Assembly (NCBI GenBank): GCA_910584785.1
Contig: CAJUDX010000035.1
Span: 1-35,720 of the forward strand
Origin: an uncultured Lachnospiraceae bacterium
GTDB taxonomy: Bacteria > Bacillota > Clostridia > Lachnospirales > Lachnospiraceae
Direction of reading: 5' to 3'
Length of the DNA: 35,720 nucleotides
In this document: positions 25,704 to 33,233 of the stretch, one piece after another
How positions within the stretch are numbered: the first letter of the stretch is position 1
How the letters are laid out: every line of letters starts with the position of its first letter
The notes under the pieces: generated by a model
The model's database searches: none
Told to the model about the DNA's origin: nothing
What the model saw: the letters and a program-made list of their open reading frames with translations, nothing else
Made by a program: the position numbers and the translations under genes

Positions 25704-25931
25704 TTATTCCTCTTCCAGTTCCTGAATCAGCGCATAAATCGTTTTCGCCGAATTAAAGTATTCCGGTAATATTTTATTTGCCGGGATGGCAACACCAAAT
25801 TCCTGATTAATCTCACCTACCAGCATAACAATCTGCATCGAAGTAATAAATCCATCTTCCACCAGTGTTGTACAGGTTGCATAATCCACATCGGGATTAA
25901 TTTCTTTTAAAATATCCAATAATTCTTCCAT
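25704..25931 (-). CDS. DltC-like carrier protein
   Basis: A 75-residue acidic acyl-carrier-like protein, near the 78 residues of DltC. The phosphopantetheine attachment site is S31 in EDGFITSMQIV, followed by the typical helix LVGEINQEFGV. The ATG at 25929-25931 follows AGGGAG; an upstream in-frame ATG at 25959-25961 lies next to the terminator T run and lacks a site. It directly precedes the MBOAT gene with 3 nt between. The DltA-like ligase encoded later in the operon is the expected loading enzyme. Confidence 0.9.
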   Translation of the reverse strand: MEELLDILKEINPDVDYATCTTLVEDGFITSMQIVMLVGEINQEFGVAIPANKILPEYFNSAKTIYALIQELEEE

Positions 25932-25959
25932 CCGTTTTTCTCCCTTCATTATGTACAGC

Positions 25960-25993
25960 AAAAAAATTCGGAATGCCCGATAAAGCGGGGCAT
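25960..25993 (-). terminator. Terminator or attenuator before the dlt-like operon
   Basis: On the minus strand ATGCCC (25993-25988) pairs with GGGCAT (25978-25973), followed by TCCGAA and seven T (25966-25960). It separates the transglutaminase-like gene from the carrier-protein gene. The short stem may let part of the transcripts through. Confidence 0.6.
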
Positions 25994-26028
25994 AGCCTCC
26001 ACTTCATTACTTCCTTAACAGGCTGAAC

Positions 26029-27183
26029 TTATGGTGTCGCCGGATAATCCTCAATAGGATACACATGTGAATAGCCGTGCGTATTGGAATAGGCCATAAG
26101 CTGTGCTGTTGTCAAAAGGCAGAAATTTCCGCCGCCCCGTCTTGGCGTCGTATCAAAATGCAGCCATTCCCCATCGACATAAACCAGGTTCCAGTAGTGG
26201 TCGTTATCCGTTGATCGGATCACCTCCACTGAAGGAATCCCTGCGCGGGATAATAGTGCAAGTGAGGTTGCATAGTAGGTGTAGCAATGCCCCCTTCTCC
26301 GCCGGAAGCCTTCATAGGCCGCCGTAGGCCAGTCCCCAATCGTTCCCATCGAAGCACTGTAAGATAAATGCCCCCGCACCCAGGAATAAATCGCAGCTGC
26401 CTTTTGATGATCGTTCATTTGTGGTGTAATAATTCCTGCCAAAACCTGATCTGCCATGGCGTCCACCATTTTTTCCAGGTCAGATTTCTGATCCTCAGGC
26501 GGAATAACAACTGGCGCCTTTACTGCCCGCCGGGCAATACCCCATGCATCAAACTCATAAGTTATTCCATCAATTTCTTTTCTTGTATCGTGCAGACGCT
26601 CCCCGGTTAATTCCAGCCAATAGCGGTTTCCATTTTCCTCATACCAGCCCCGCTGTCCATAACCTTCTTCATCAAAATGATACCATTCCTCCCCAATCAT
26701 CATCCACTGGCTGCTGGGCCAGGTACCGTCAGCAAAACGATACCACCAATCCTTATCATCTTCGACCCAGCCCTGAAAATCCTCTACCTTTGTGCAATAA
26801 CCCTCCGGATCAATAAAATAAACATTTCCCGCCTGGGAATAAATTGTGCCTGAAACCATCGCACCATCCTGTCCCAGCCAGAAAAGATTTCCATCGTTAT
26901 CCTGGTACCAGCCAAACTGCATATAACCATCTGCATCAAAATGATACCATTTCCCATCAATCTCTATCCACTGTTCTGCCGGATATGTACCATCCTCCAT
27001 CGCATACCATCTTCCCTTTTCCTCCTGTACCCAGCCAGCCGACGCGCTGAGGGGCGAAGCAGCAAGGGTAAATGCAGATGTTATGGCACAGGAACAAAAG
27101 ATTTTTCTGCTGTATTTTCCAGGCTTTTTCCTGTTTCCAGGTTGAACGCTTTTCATCCCTATTCTTCCTTTCTCCTTTTCCAT
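26029..27183 (-). CDS. Secreted transglutaminase-like protein with wall-binding repeats
   Basis: A 384-residue exported protein. A basic stretch and hydrophobic core end at a signal cut near residue 49 (SASAG). Residues 50-215 hold repeats of the choline/glucan-binding kind, built on WYxFDxDGYxxxGW units (for example GKWYHFDADGYMQ and EEWYHFDEEGYGQ). Residues 235-384 form a transglutaminase-like domain with C300 in RRGHCYTYY, H329 in DNDHYWNLV and D344 in HFDTTP, a complete Cys-His-Asp set. It probably cross-links or cleaves wall-linked proteins at the cell surface. An ATG nine codons further on also has a good ribosome site and is an alternative start. A terminator separates it from the dlt-like genes downstream. 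Confidence 0.9.
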   Translation of the reverse strand: MEKEKGRIGMKSVQPGNRKKPGKYSRKIFCSCAITSAFTLAASPLSASAGWVQEEKGRWYAMEDGTYPAEQWIEIDGKWYHFDADGYMQFGWYQDNDGNLFWLGQDGAMVSGTIYSQAGNVYFIDPEGYCTKVEDFQGWVEDDKDWWYRFADGTWPSSQWMMIGEEWYHFDEEGYGQRGWYEENGNRYWLELTGERLHDTRKEIDGITYEFDAWGIARRAVKAPVVIPPEDQKSDLEKMVDAMADQVLAGIITPQMNDHQKAAAIYSWVRGHLSYSASMGTIGDWPTAAYEGFRRRRGHCYTYYATSLALLSRAGIPSVEVIRSTDNDHYWNLVYVDGEWLHFDTTPRRGGGNFCLLTTAQLMAYSNTHGYSHVYPIEDYPATP

Positions 27184-27305
27184 TTTCTTCCCCTTATTTT
27201 AACAAAATTTATCCCATCTTTGCAACCTAATTACAAAAATAGTCCATTTTCTACCTGTATTATTTTTTCACCATTTGTCCATAGTAATCTTGGAGGTGAG
27301 AAAAA

Positions 27306-27479
27306 ATGAGTCCTAAAGAATTATCGTATATTGAAGATGCATTAAATCACGAACAGTTTCTAAAAAATCAATGTGACGAAGCCATGAAGTGTCTGACTGA
27401 CAGCCAGTTAGTTTCCTGTGTAAAAGAATTAAAAGAAAACCACCAGCAAATCTTTGACAGCTTATATAAGCTCGTCTAA
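27306..27479 (+). CDS. Small spore-coat protein (CotF-related)
   Basis: A 57-residue helical protein beginning MSPKELSYIEDALNHEQFLK, with strong GGAGGTGA upstream. Small proteins of this form are found next to CotF-domain proteins in Clostridia, and it is followed 27 nt later by one. It resembles the first half of the CotF helical hairpin. A CATAGTAAT about 16 bp before the ribosome site could be a sporulation-sigma -10, but this is weak. The gene is divergent from the transglutaminase-like gene. Confidence 0.7.
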   Translation: MSPKELSYIEDALNHEQFLKNQCDEAMKCLTDSQLVSCVKELKENHQQIFDSLYKLV

Positions 27480-27506
27480 AAAGTTCAAGAAGAAAGGAGG
27501 AAAATT

Positions 27507-27755
27507 ATGGATGAAAAATGTACAATGCAAAATCTACTTTTGACAACCAAAGGAGCATGTGATCTCTATCTTCACGGAACCATTGAATCATCCACCGGGG
27601 AAGTTCACCAGGTATTTGATTCTGCATTAAATCAATGTTTAAATATGCAGGAATCCATTTATCAGGAAATGATGCAAAAGGGCTGGTATCAGCAGCAGCA
27701 GGTAGAAAAAGAAAAGCTTGTAAAAGTAAAAAATCAATTTTCCGGCATTTCATAA
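27507..27755 (+). CDS. CotF-family spore-coat protein
   Basis: An 82-residue helical protein with the CotF-like core: a long helix LLLTTKGACDLYLHGTIE, then FDSALNQCLNMQESIYQEM and a short end segment KGWYQQQQVEKEKL. AGGAGG lies at good spacing before the ATG. It forms a pair with the 57-residue gene just upstream. Proteins of this kind are laid on the forespore surface during sporulation, which points to a spore-forming host. Confidence 0.85.
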   Translation: MDEKCTMQNLLLTTKGACDLYLHGTIESSTGEVHQVFDSALNQCLNMQESIYQEMMQKGWYQQQQVEKEKLVKVKNQFSGIS

Positions 27756-27804
27756 AAAAACCGCAGAAATAATAAAAAAATTTTTCAAAAGGCGTAAATA
27801 CTTC

Positions 27805-27833
27805 TTGAAATCACTATGAGATAATGCTATACT
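27805..27833 (+). promoter_or_regulatory. Sigma-A promoter of the small coiled-coil protein gene
   Basis: TTGAAA (27805-27810), a 17-bp spacer and TGC-TATACT (to 27833) make a strong, extended -10 promoter 56 bp before the start codon. The leader contains a short AACCG/CGGTT hairpin (27847-27862). Confidence 0.85.
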
Positions 27834-27889
27834 CATAACCATAGAGAACCGAATTTGCGGTTACTATTAATTTTTAAGGAGGTATTTAT

Positions 27890-28111
27890 ATGCCACGCGG
27901 AAGAAGAAAATCCAATTTGAATCCAACTGAAGAAATGCAAGCTATTGATCAAAAGATTGCTGACCTGCAGGAGCAGATTGCCGATTTAAAGAAACAGCGC
28001 AAACTGGTTGCTGCGAAGGCAGATGAAGCCGCAAAGCAGAAAATCATTGATGCATTTGTTGCTTCTGGAAAATCTGTAGATGAATTTTTAGCTGTTGTTC
28101 AGGAACAGTAA
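27890..28111 (+). CDS. Small basic coiled-coil protein of unknown function
   Basis: A 73-residue protein. It opens with MPRGRRKS, which resembles an AT-hook (P-R-G-R core), then has a heptad-rich helix (about 15-50, with IADLQEQIADLKKQ) and a compact end KIIDAFVASGKSVDEFL. AAGGAGG precedes the ATG and a strong sigma-A promoter lies upstream, so it is probably well expressed on its own. The layout of a basic DNA-binding tip plus a coiled coil recalls nucleoid-associated proteins, but I know no named family for it. It stands alone between the coat genes and the methionine genes. Confidence 0.8.
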   Translation: MPRGRRKSNLNPTEEMQAIDQKIADLQEQIADLKKQRKLVAAKADEAAKQKIIDAFVASGKSVDEFLAVVQEQ

Positions 28112-28119
28112 GATGTTAT

Positions 28120-28173
28120 ACAGAGAATAGATAATGCATTTTATTCCGAATAAACAGCATTATTCCTCTCTGT
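28120..28173 (+). other. Long hairpin after the coiled-coil protein gene
   Basis: ACAGAGA and ATAATGC in the left arm (28120-28137) pair with GCATTAT and TCTCTGT in the right arm (28157-28173), and TTTATTC/GAATAAA pair inside. No T run follows, so it is probably a 3' stabilising structure ahead of the true terminator. Confidence 0.55.
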
Positions 28174-28180
28174 AAAAGAT

Positions 28181-28236
28181 GGGGCATCTGCCAGATACAA
28201 AACATTGTATTGACAGGCGCCCCGTATTGTTTTCTT
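28181..28236 (+). terminator. Terminator of the coiled-coil protein gene
   Basis: GGGGC (28181) pairs with GCCCC (ending 28223), with CTG/CAG and ATACAA/TTGTAT inside, followed by GTATTGTTTTCTTT. Orientation matches the gene at 27890-28111. Confidence 0.65.
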
Positions 28237-28484
28237 TATGTTTTACTTTTCTTGATCGGTTATCTTTTTCCTTTTTTCTCTTATTTCCTGTTTTCTGTTT
28301 CTTTATTTTTAATGTTGGATAACCCTTTATGCTTGATTTTTTTAATGGTTTATTTCGCTTAATTCTTGTTCGTTTAATCCATTATTTTCTCTATTTTCCT
28401 TATTTCTCTAAATGCCCTTAAATTTCAAAATACATTTATCCTTAACCCCGCCCAGTTACACGAAATAGTCAACTATATCCCCCT
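28237..28484. other. Gene-free AT-rich spacer
   Basis: The rest of the 373-nt gap before metH is pyrimidine-rich on the plus strand, with repeated TTTTCT and TTATTT runs. I see no frame, promoter or RNA gene in it. It is the 3' trailer of metH on the minus strand, without a clear terminator. Confidence 0.5.
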
Positions 28485-31325
28485 TTACTTAACCACCTGA
28501 AGCGCCTTAAATAAGGCCCAAACATAAGGCGCACCAAAACAGTTTAATTTTTTCGGCCCAGTAATTTCACACTGCCCGTCCTCTTTTATCTTTTGAAATG
28601 CACTGTCAAAGGTTGCGCGGGTAATGGATTTCTTTTTTCGATCCACAAACATTTCCCCTCCTTTTATCTGATAGGTAAAGGGAAGTTTCTTCATAGTATA
28701 AAAAGTTTCCCCCTGCCGTTTTACCAGCTCATCCCATATACTCTGTGCAGAAGGATGTTCACTTTGATTTATTGTGTTTTCTCCTCCCTTATCTTTATGT
28801 TTTGTCTCGCTTTCCTCACTCTTCCCAAATACATGCCCGGCATAATTCACTGAAGCCATAGCATCCCGGCAGTAACAGTCCGCGCCAATAGTATCCGCGT
28901 ATTCCTGGGTAAGCACGGCCCCGCCCACCATAACTTTTACTTTGGGGGCCTTTGCCCTTAACTGCTTTATGGTTTCTTCCATACTGGGAACGGTTGTTGT
29001 CATTAATGCGCTTAATCCAACCAGCTTAATTTCTTCTTTCACCGCCATTTCCGCCACAAGTTCAGGCGGCACATCTTTTCCCAAATCCAACACCTGGTAT
29101 CCATAATTTTCCAGAAGAACCTTCACAATATTTTTCCCGATATCATGAATATCCCCCTTCACCGTTGCCAGGATAATTCTTCCTTTCACCGCCTGCACCT
29201 GCCCGCTTCTCTGCATGTGATCTTTGATCACCTCAAAAGCTCCCTTGGCAGCCTCCGCGCTCATTAACAGCTGCGGAAGAAAAACCGTTCCCTGTTCAAA
29301 TCCTTTTCCCACCTTATCCAGGGCAGGAATCATTTCCCGGTTAATGATGGTCAGTGCATCTTCAGTCAGAAGAAGTCTGGAAACAGCACCTATCGCCCCT
29401 TCCCTTAATCCGCGGACAATGGCTTCACCCAATCCCATTTCCTTTTTTCCTGTGCCAGATAAACCGGTATTCGATGCATTTTGGCCGGAGAATCCTGCAT
29501 CGGATAAACCTGAACCAGAAGCATCCTGCCCGGCTTTTTTTATGGTGTTTCCCAGTCCCTGCACCTGCTCTCGTCCATAGATTTCAATATAATCCCTGCA
29601 CTGCGGATCGAGATTGGAAAGAGCGCGGAAACTGTAATAGGCACGCATCATTGCCTCATTATTCGGATTAATAATAGCGGCATTTAAACCGTCGTGAAGA
29701 GCCATGGTAAAAAATGCCCCGTTAATCACCTCCCGCTGCGGAAGGCCAAAGGAAATATTGGAAACGCCCAAAATCGTTTTTCCGTCCAATTCATCCCGCA
29801 CCCGGCGCAGGGTTTCCAAGGTAGTTAGTGCTCCCTTACTGTCTGAACTTACCGTCATGCACAGGCCGTCAATCAGGATATCTTCCGGCTCAATCCCATA
29901 GCTTTCGGCGGTTTTATATATCTTTTTTGCCACCCGAATCCGGCCCTCTGCTGTTTCCGGTATTCCCTCCTCATCCAGGCACAGGCCCACCACAACACCG
30001 CCATATTTGGCAACAAGGGGAAATACCGCCTCCATAACCTCAGCCTTTCCATTCACCGAATTAACCATGGCCTTTCCATTATAACAGCGCAGCGCCCGTT
30101 CCATGGCCTGGATATTTGAGGTGTCAATCTGCAGGGGCAGATCCAGCACTGCCTGCAGTTCCTTAACCACCTCTTCCATCATGACAGGTTCGTCGATTTC
30201 AGGCAGTCCCACATTGACATCCAAAACATGGGCACCGGATTCCTGCTGGGTCAGTCCTTCCTGAAGGATGTATTCTAAGTTGTGGTCACGAAGGGCCTGT
30301 TTAAACTTTGCCTTTCCTGTGGGATTAATCCTTTCCCCAATCAGCACCGGATTATTTCCAAACACTACCGCCTGGGCATAGGAAGAAATCACTGTCCGGT
30401 GTTTTTTCTTGGGCCAGAGCACCGGAAAATTTTCACACGCCTGCACAAGCTTCCTGATGTGCTCCGGCGTCGTCCCGCAGCAGCCGCCCATCATCCACAC
30501 GCCCATCTCGGCAATCTTAGCCATTTCCCCGGCAAACTGATCCGAGTCGATATCATAAACGGTTTTCCCGCCTTCACTGCGCGGAAGCCCGGCGTTGGGA
30601 TTGACAATCACAGGGATGGAGGCAACTTCCAAAAGCTTTTCGGCAATGGGCTTCATTTGCACCGGTCCCAGCCCGCAGTTTAAGCCCAAGGCATCTGCCT
30701 TAAGCCCCTCTAAAAGGGCAACGATGGATTCCACATTTCCTCCGGTCAGAAGCTTTCCCTTTTCGTCAAAGGCCATCGTGGCAAAGACCGGAAGAGAGCA
30801 GTTTTCCTTTGCCGCCAGCACAGCCGCCTTTACCTCCAGGCTGTCGCTCATCGTTTCAATTAAAATTACATCTGCACCGGCCCGTTCGCCTTCCCGGATA
30901 ACTTCCCCGTAAAGTTCAACGGCCCGTGAAAAATCCAAATCCCCCAGAGGCTTAAGAAGCTTTCCCGTTGGTCCCAGATCCAGGGCAATAAACGAAGGCT
31001 GTGCCTCTCTGCCCTCTTCCTGGCATTCTTTTTCGTACTCCTGTCTGGCCTTTGCCGCATTCTCCACTGCAGCAGCCGCCAGGATGGCGAGATCCCATTC
31101 TCCGCCCGCCGGAAATTTCAGCCGGTTAAGACCAAAGGTGTTTGTCGTTAAGATATTCGCACCGGCCCTAAGGTAGTCTTTATGAATCTCCACCAGCGCT
31201 TCAGGATGAAGCAGGTTCCAGGTTTCCGGCAACTCCCCCGGCTTAAGCCCCCTCTCCTGCAAAAGACTTCCCATCCCCCCGTCAAAAAATACTCTGTGCT
31301 TTTTTATCCACTGCAGCAGTTTCAT
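28485..31325 (-). CDS. metH: Cobalamin-dependent methionine synthase with an extra C-terminal domain
   Basis: A 946-residue enzyme that moves a methyl group from methyltetrahydrofolate to homocysteine. Domains in order: homocysteine-binding (1-300; zinc ligands C217, C282, C283 in LNCG and GGCCGTTP), pterin-binding (about 315-585; IGERINPTG), a Gly/Ser-rich linker (600-627), the cobalamin cap, and the B12-binding domain (about 700-835) with DIHDIG (D725, H727). It lacks the SAM-binding activation domain, encoded separately in the same operon. Clostridial enzymes of this form are usually near 800 aa; here a linker (835-858) leads to an extra 85-residue domain (860-946; RQGETFYTMKKLPFTYQIKGG) not known as part of MetH. 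GGAGG lies before the ATG, which overlaps the stop of a small upstream ORF. Confidence 0.95.
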   Translation of the reverse strand: MKLLQWIKKHRVFFDGGMGSLLQERGLKPGELPETWNLLHPEALVEIHKDYLRAGANILTTNTFGLNRLKFPAGGEWDLAILAAAAVENAAKARQEYEKECQEEGREAQPSFIALDLGPTGKLLKPLGDLDFSRAVELYGEVIREGERAGADVILIETMSDSLEVKAAVLAAKENCSLPVFATMAFDEKGKLLTGGNVESIVALLEGLKADALGLNCGLGPVQMKPIAEKLLEVASIPVIVNPNAGLPRSEGGKTVYDIDSDQFAGEMAKIAEMGVWMMGGCCGTTPEHIRKLVQACENFPVLWPKKKHRTVISSYAQAVVFGNNPVLIGERINPTGKAKFKQALRDHNLEYILQEGLTQQESGAHVLDVNVGLPEIDEPVMMEEVVKELQAVLDLPLQIDTSNIQAMERALRCYNGKAMVNSVNGKAEVMEAVFPLVAKYGGVVVGLCLDEEGIPETAEGRIRVAKKIYKTAESYGIEPEDILIDGLCMTVSSDSKGALTTLETLRRVRDELDGKTILGVSNISFGLPQREVINGAFFTMALHDGLNAAIINPNNEAMMRAYYSFRALSNLDPQCRDYIEIYGREQVQGLGNTIKKAGQDASGSGLSDAGFSGQNASNTGLSGTGKKEMGLGEAIVRGLREGAIGAVSRLLLTEDALTIINREMIPALDKVGKGFEQGTVFLPQLLMSAEAAKGAFEVIKDHMQRSGQVQAVKGRIILATVKGDIHDIGKNIVKVLLENYGYQVLDLGKDVPPELVAEMAVKEEIKLVGLSALMTTTVPSMEETIKQLRAKAPKVKVMVGGAVLTQEYADTIGADCYCRDAMASVNYAGHVFGKSEESETKHKDKGGENTINQSEHPSAQSIWDELVKRQGETFYTMKKLPFTYQIKGGEMFVDRKKKSITRATFDSAFQKIKEDGQCEITGPKKLNCFGAPYVWALFKALQVVK

Positions 31326-31525
31326 CTTGTCCTCCTGTTCTGTAATTCATCAGTGTTTTTAAAATACCACAGCCAATTTATCTCTGAAAAAATAATGATT
31401 TCTTCATCTTCATCTTTAACTGCTATGCCATCAATGCTATAACTGCAGTCATAACTTTTTCCAAGAATAAAATTTCCTTTTTTAGGCAAATAATAACATT
31501 TACCTTTACCTGTCAATTCTTTCAA
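31322..31525 (-). CDS. Possible 67-aa protein coupled to metH
   Basis: This frame starts with TTG at 31523-31525 behind AGGAGAAG, within the last codons of the activation gene, and stops at TGA overlapping the metH ATG. It fills the 180-nt gap between the two genes exactly. The protein is rich in Tyr, Asp and Glu (YYLPKKGNFILGKSYDCSY; DEDEEIIIFSEINWLWYF). The overlaps on both sides look like translational coupling. I recognise no family, and a non-ATG start lowers certainty. Confidence 0.45.
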   Translation of the reverse strand: MKELTGKGKCYYLPKKGNFILGKSYDCSYSIDGIAVKDEDEEIIIFSEINWLWYFKNTDELQNRRTR

Positions 31526-32267
31526 ACTTCTCCTGCCTCCGATAAAGACAATCCGTTTTCAAACACGCTTCACACCCCTGCACCCTGCATTTTCCGGGAA
31601 TTTTGCTGACACCGATCACTGCCGTCACCGACTTGGAGGGAAGCATTAAAAAACTGTCTGTCAGCTTAATCCCCAGACGCTTTCCAGCCTCTAACGCATC
31701 CAGAAGCTTTGGCTGTATCTCTAAGGAAAAGTCACCATAGCCAGGGCTGAATCTTGGGCGCAAAAAACGTCCCTGTTTTTCATATTCCTCAGAAAGCTGT
31801 TTGCAAATCCGGTCGCAGTATTCCTCTAACAGGGCTGCCGCCGCTGCCTGCATTACCACAGCCCGGCTCATCTTTATCCGGCTGTAGCGTCCCAAACAGT
31901 AATCCGCCCCCGTTCCCAGGGTCGCCGCAAAAAGAATTATACTTTCACAGTCTTTAAGATTTTTCCCAAGCGCCTTACTCCTGGTCTGAAAACAGCTGCT
32001 ATCAATGGTTTCACCACTTAATTTCAGGGGAAATTCCCGGTAAAGATGCTTTGGAGAAACTCCTTCTTCCAGTTCGGCGACACAGGAAGAAATCAGTTCC
32101 AGTACGGCTTTATCTTCCTGCTCTTTTCCCTTTTGATCGCCCAGATAGCGGAGGATTTCCCTTATCCTTTTATCGTGTTTTCCCACGGATTCCTCTGCAG
32201 ATTCTCTGTCATATTCCACACCTGATTTTATCCTGGATTCCCGATTTAATTCTGTCTCTTCATTCAT
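31506..32267 (-). CDS. Methionine synthase activation (B12 reactivation) protein
   Basis: A 253-residue stand-alone version of the MetH activation domain, which binds S-adenosylmethionine and re-methylates oxidised cob(II)alamin. Typical segments are LFAATLGTGAD, RFSPGYGDFSLEIQP and LPSKSVTAVIG. A Cys-rich tail, CRVQGCEACLKTDC, may bind a metal or cluster used in the reduction. It overlaps the metF stop by four bases (ATGA) and comes before metH, which lacks this domain, so the two proteins work together. Confidence 0.92.
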   Translation of the reverse strand: MNEETELNRESRIKSGVEYDRESAEESVGKHDKRIREILRYLGDQKGKEQEDKAVLELISSCVAELEEGVSPKHLYREFPLKLSGETIDSSCFQTRSKALGKNLKDCESIILFAATLGTGADYCLGRYSRIKMSRAVVMQAAAAALLEEYCDRICKQLSEEYEKQGRFLRPRFSPGYGDFSLEIQPKLLDALEAGKRLGIKLTDSFLMLPSKSVTAVIGVSKIPGKCRVQGCEACLKTDCLYRRQEKFERIDR

Positions 32268-33127
32268 ACCTTTAAAATCTCCGACAAATTTTCCTGAATC
32301 TTTTCTGCCACATCGGGTTTATTCATCGAATAGACATGGATTCCATGAACACCATTGGCAATTAAGTCAATAATCTGTTCCGTGGCATAGGCGATTCCTG
32401 CCTGTTTCATTGCCGCCGGGTTTTCGCCGAAGCGATCCACAATGGCTTTAAACCGGGAAGGCAGATAGGTTCCTGACATCTGGCAGATTCGGCGGATCTG
32501 GGACACATTGGTCACGGGCATAATTCCGGCAACCACAGGGACGGTAATTCCTTTTTCGCGGATGCGGTAGAGATAGTTGTAGAGAATATTATTATCAAAA
32601 AACATCTGCGTTGTCACAAAATCGCAGCCTGCCTCCACTTTTTCCTGCAGGTGCTGGATGTCCTTGGTTTTATTTTCTGATTCCACATGACCTTCGGGAT
32701 AGCAGGCAGCACCAATACAGAAATCTCCAAGTTCTTTAATTTCCCGAATAAGTTCCGATGCATAATGGTAATCCTTTTCCACCTTTCCGTCCTGAGGAAT
32801 ATCACCACGCAGGGCAAGTACATTTTCCACGCCGCGAAGCTTTAACTCTTTCAACACCTGATGTACTTTTTCCCTGGTCGAAGAAACACAGGTCAGATGC
32901 GCCAGAGCCATCACCCCGTACCTCTTCTGAATCTCAGCGGCAATCTCCACTGTATAACGGCTGGTTCCCCCGCCCGCCCCATAGGTTACACTCATAAAGG
33001 ACGGATTTTTCGCGGCAATTTCCATCGCTGCTTTTTCTACACTTTCGTATTTATCTTCCGTTTTCGGCGGAAAAACTTCAAAAGAAAGGGTTGGATTTCC
33101 TTTGCCTAAAATATCTCGAATTTTCAT
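32264..33127 (-). CDS. metF: Methylenetetrahydrofolate reductase
   Basis: A 287-residue FAD-dependent enzyme, full length for bacterial MetF, that reduces 5,10-methylene- to 5-methyl-tetrahydrofolate, the methyl donor for MetH. Seen are FEVFPPKT with catalytic E17, SVTYGAGG, LALRGDIP, GAACYPEGH and FVTTQMFFDN, all family landmarks. AAAAGGAG precedes the ATG. It is first in the order metF, activation gene, small ORF, metH, with overlapping ends, so methyl supply and transfer are made together. No SAM, T-box or B12 riboswitch is visible in the 106-nt gap upstream. Confidence 0.96.
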   Translation of the reverse strand: MKIRDILGKGNPTLSFEVFPPKTEDKYESVEKAAMEIAAKNPSFMSVTYGAGGGTSRYTVEIAAEIQKRYGVMALAHLTCVSSTREKVHQVLKELKLRGVENVLALRGDIPQDGKVEKDYHYASELIREIKELGDFCIGAACYPEGHVESENKTKDIQHLQEKVEAGCDFVTTQMFFDNNILYNYLYRIREKGITVPVVAGIMPVTNVSQIRRICQMSGTYLPSRFKAIVDRFGENPAAMKQAGIAYATEQIIDLIANGVHGIHVYSMNKPDVAEKIQENLSEILKV

Positions 33128-33165
33128 TGGTGATGGCTCCTTTTTTGTATTTACAGTGTTCTTTG

Positions 33166-33212
33166 TATTTTCTTTGTTTACTGTGTTTTCTTTAATTTAT
33201 TATGTTTTCTTT
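33166..33212 (-). repeat. Three short repeats upstream of metF
   Basis: On the plus strand TATTTTCTTT (33166), TGTTTTCTTT (33184) and TGTTTTCTTT (33203) recur at 18 and 19 bp. On the coding strand this is a run of AAAGAAAACA units in the metF leader. They may be slippage products or a protein site. Confidence 0.55.
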
Positions 33213-33233
33213 ATTTATGGTATCTTTCTATCA

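Noticed and set aside
33128..33233. SAM, T-box or B12 riboswitch ahead of metF
   Set aside because: The gap is only 106 nt, AT-rich and without the needed helices or conserved boxes.
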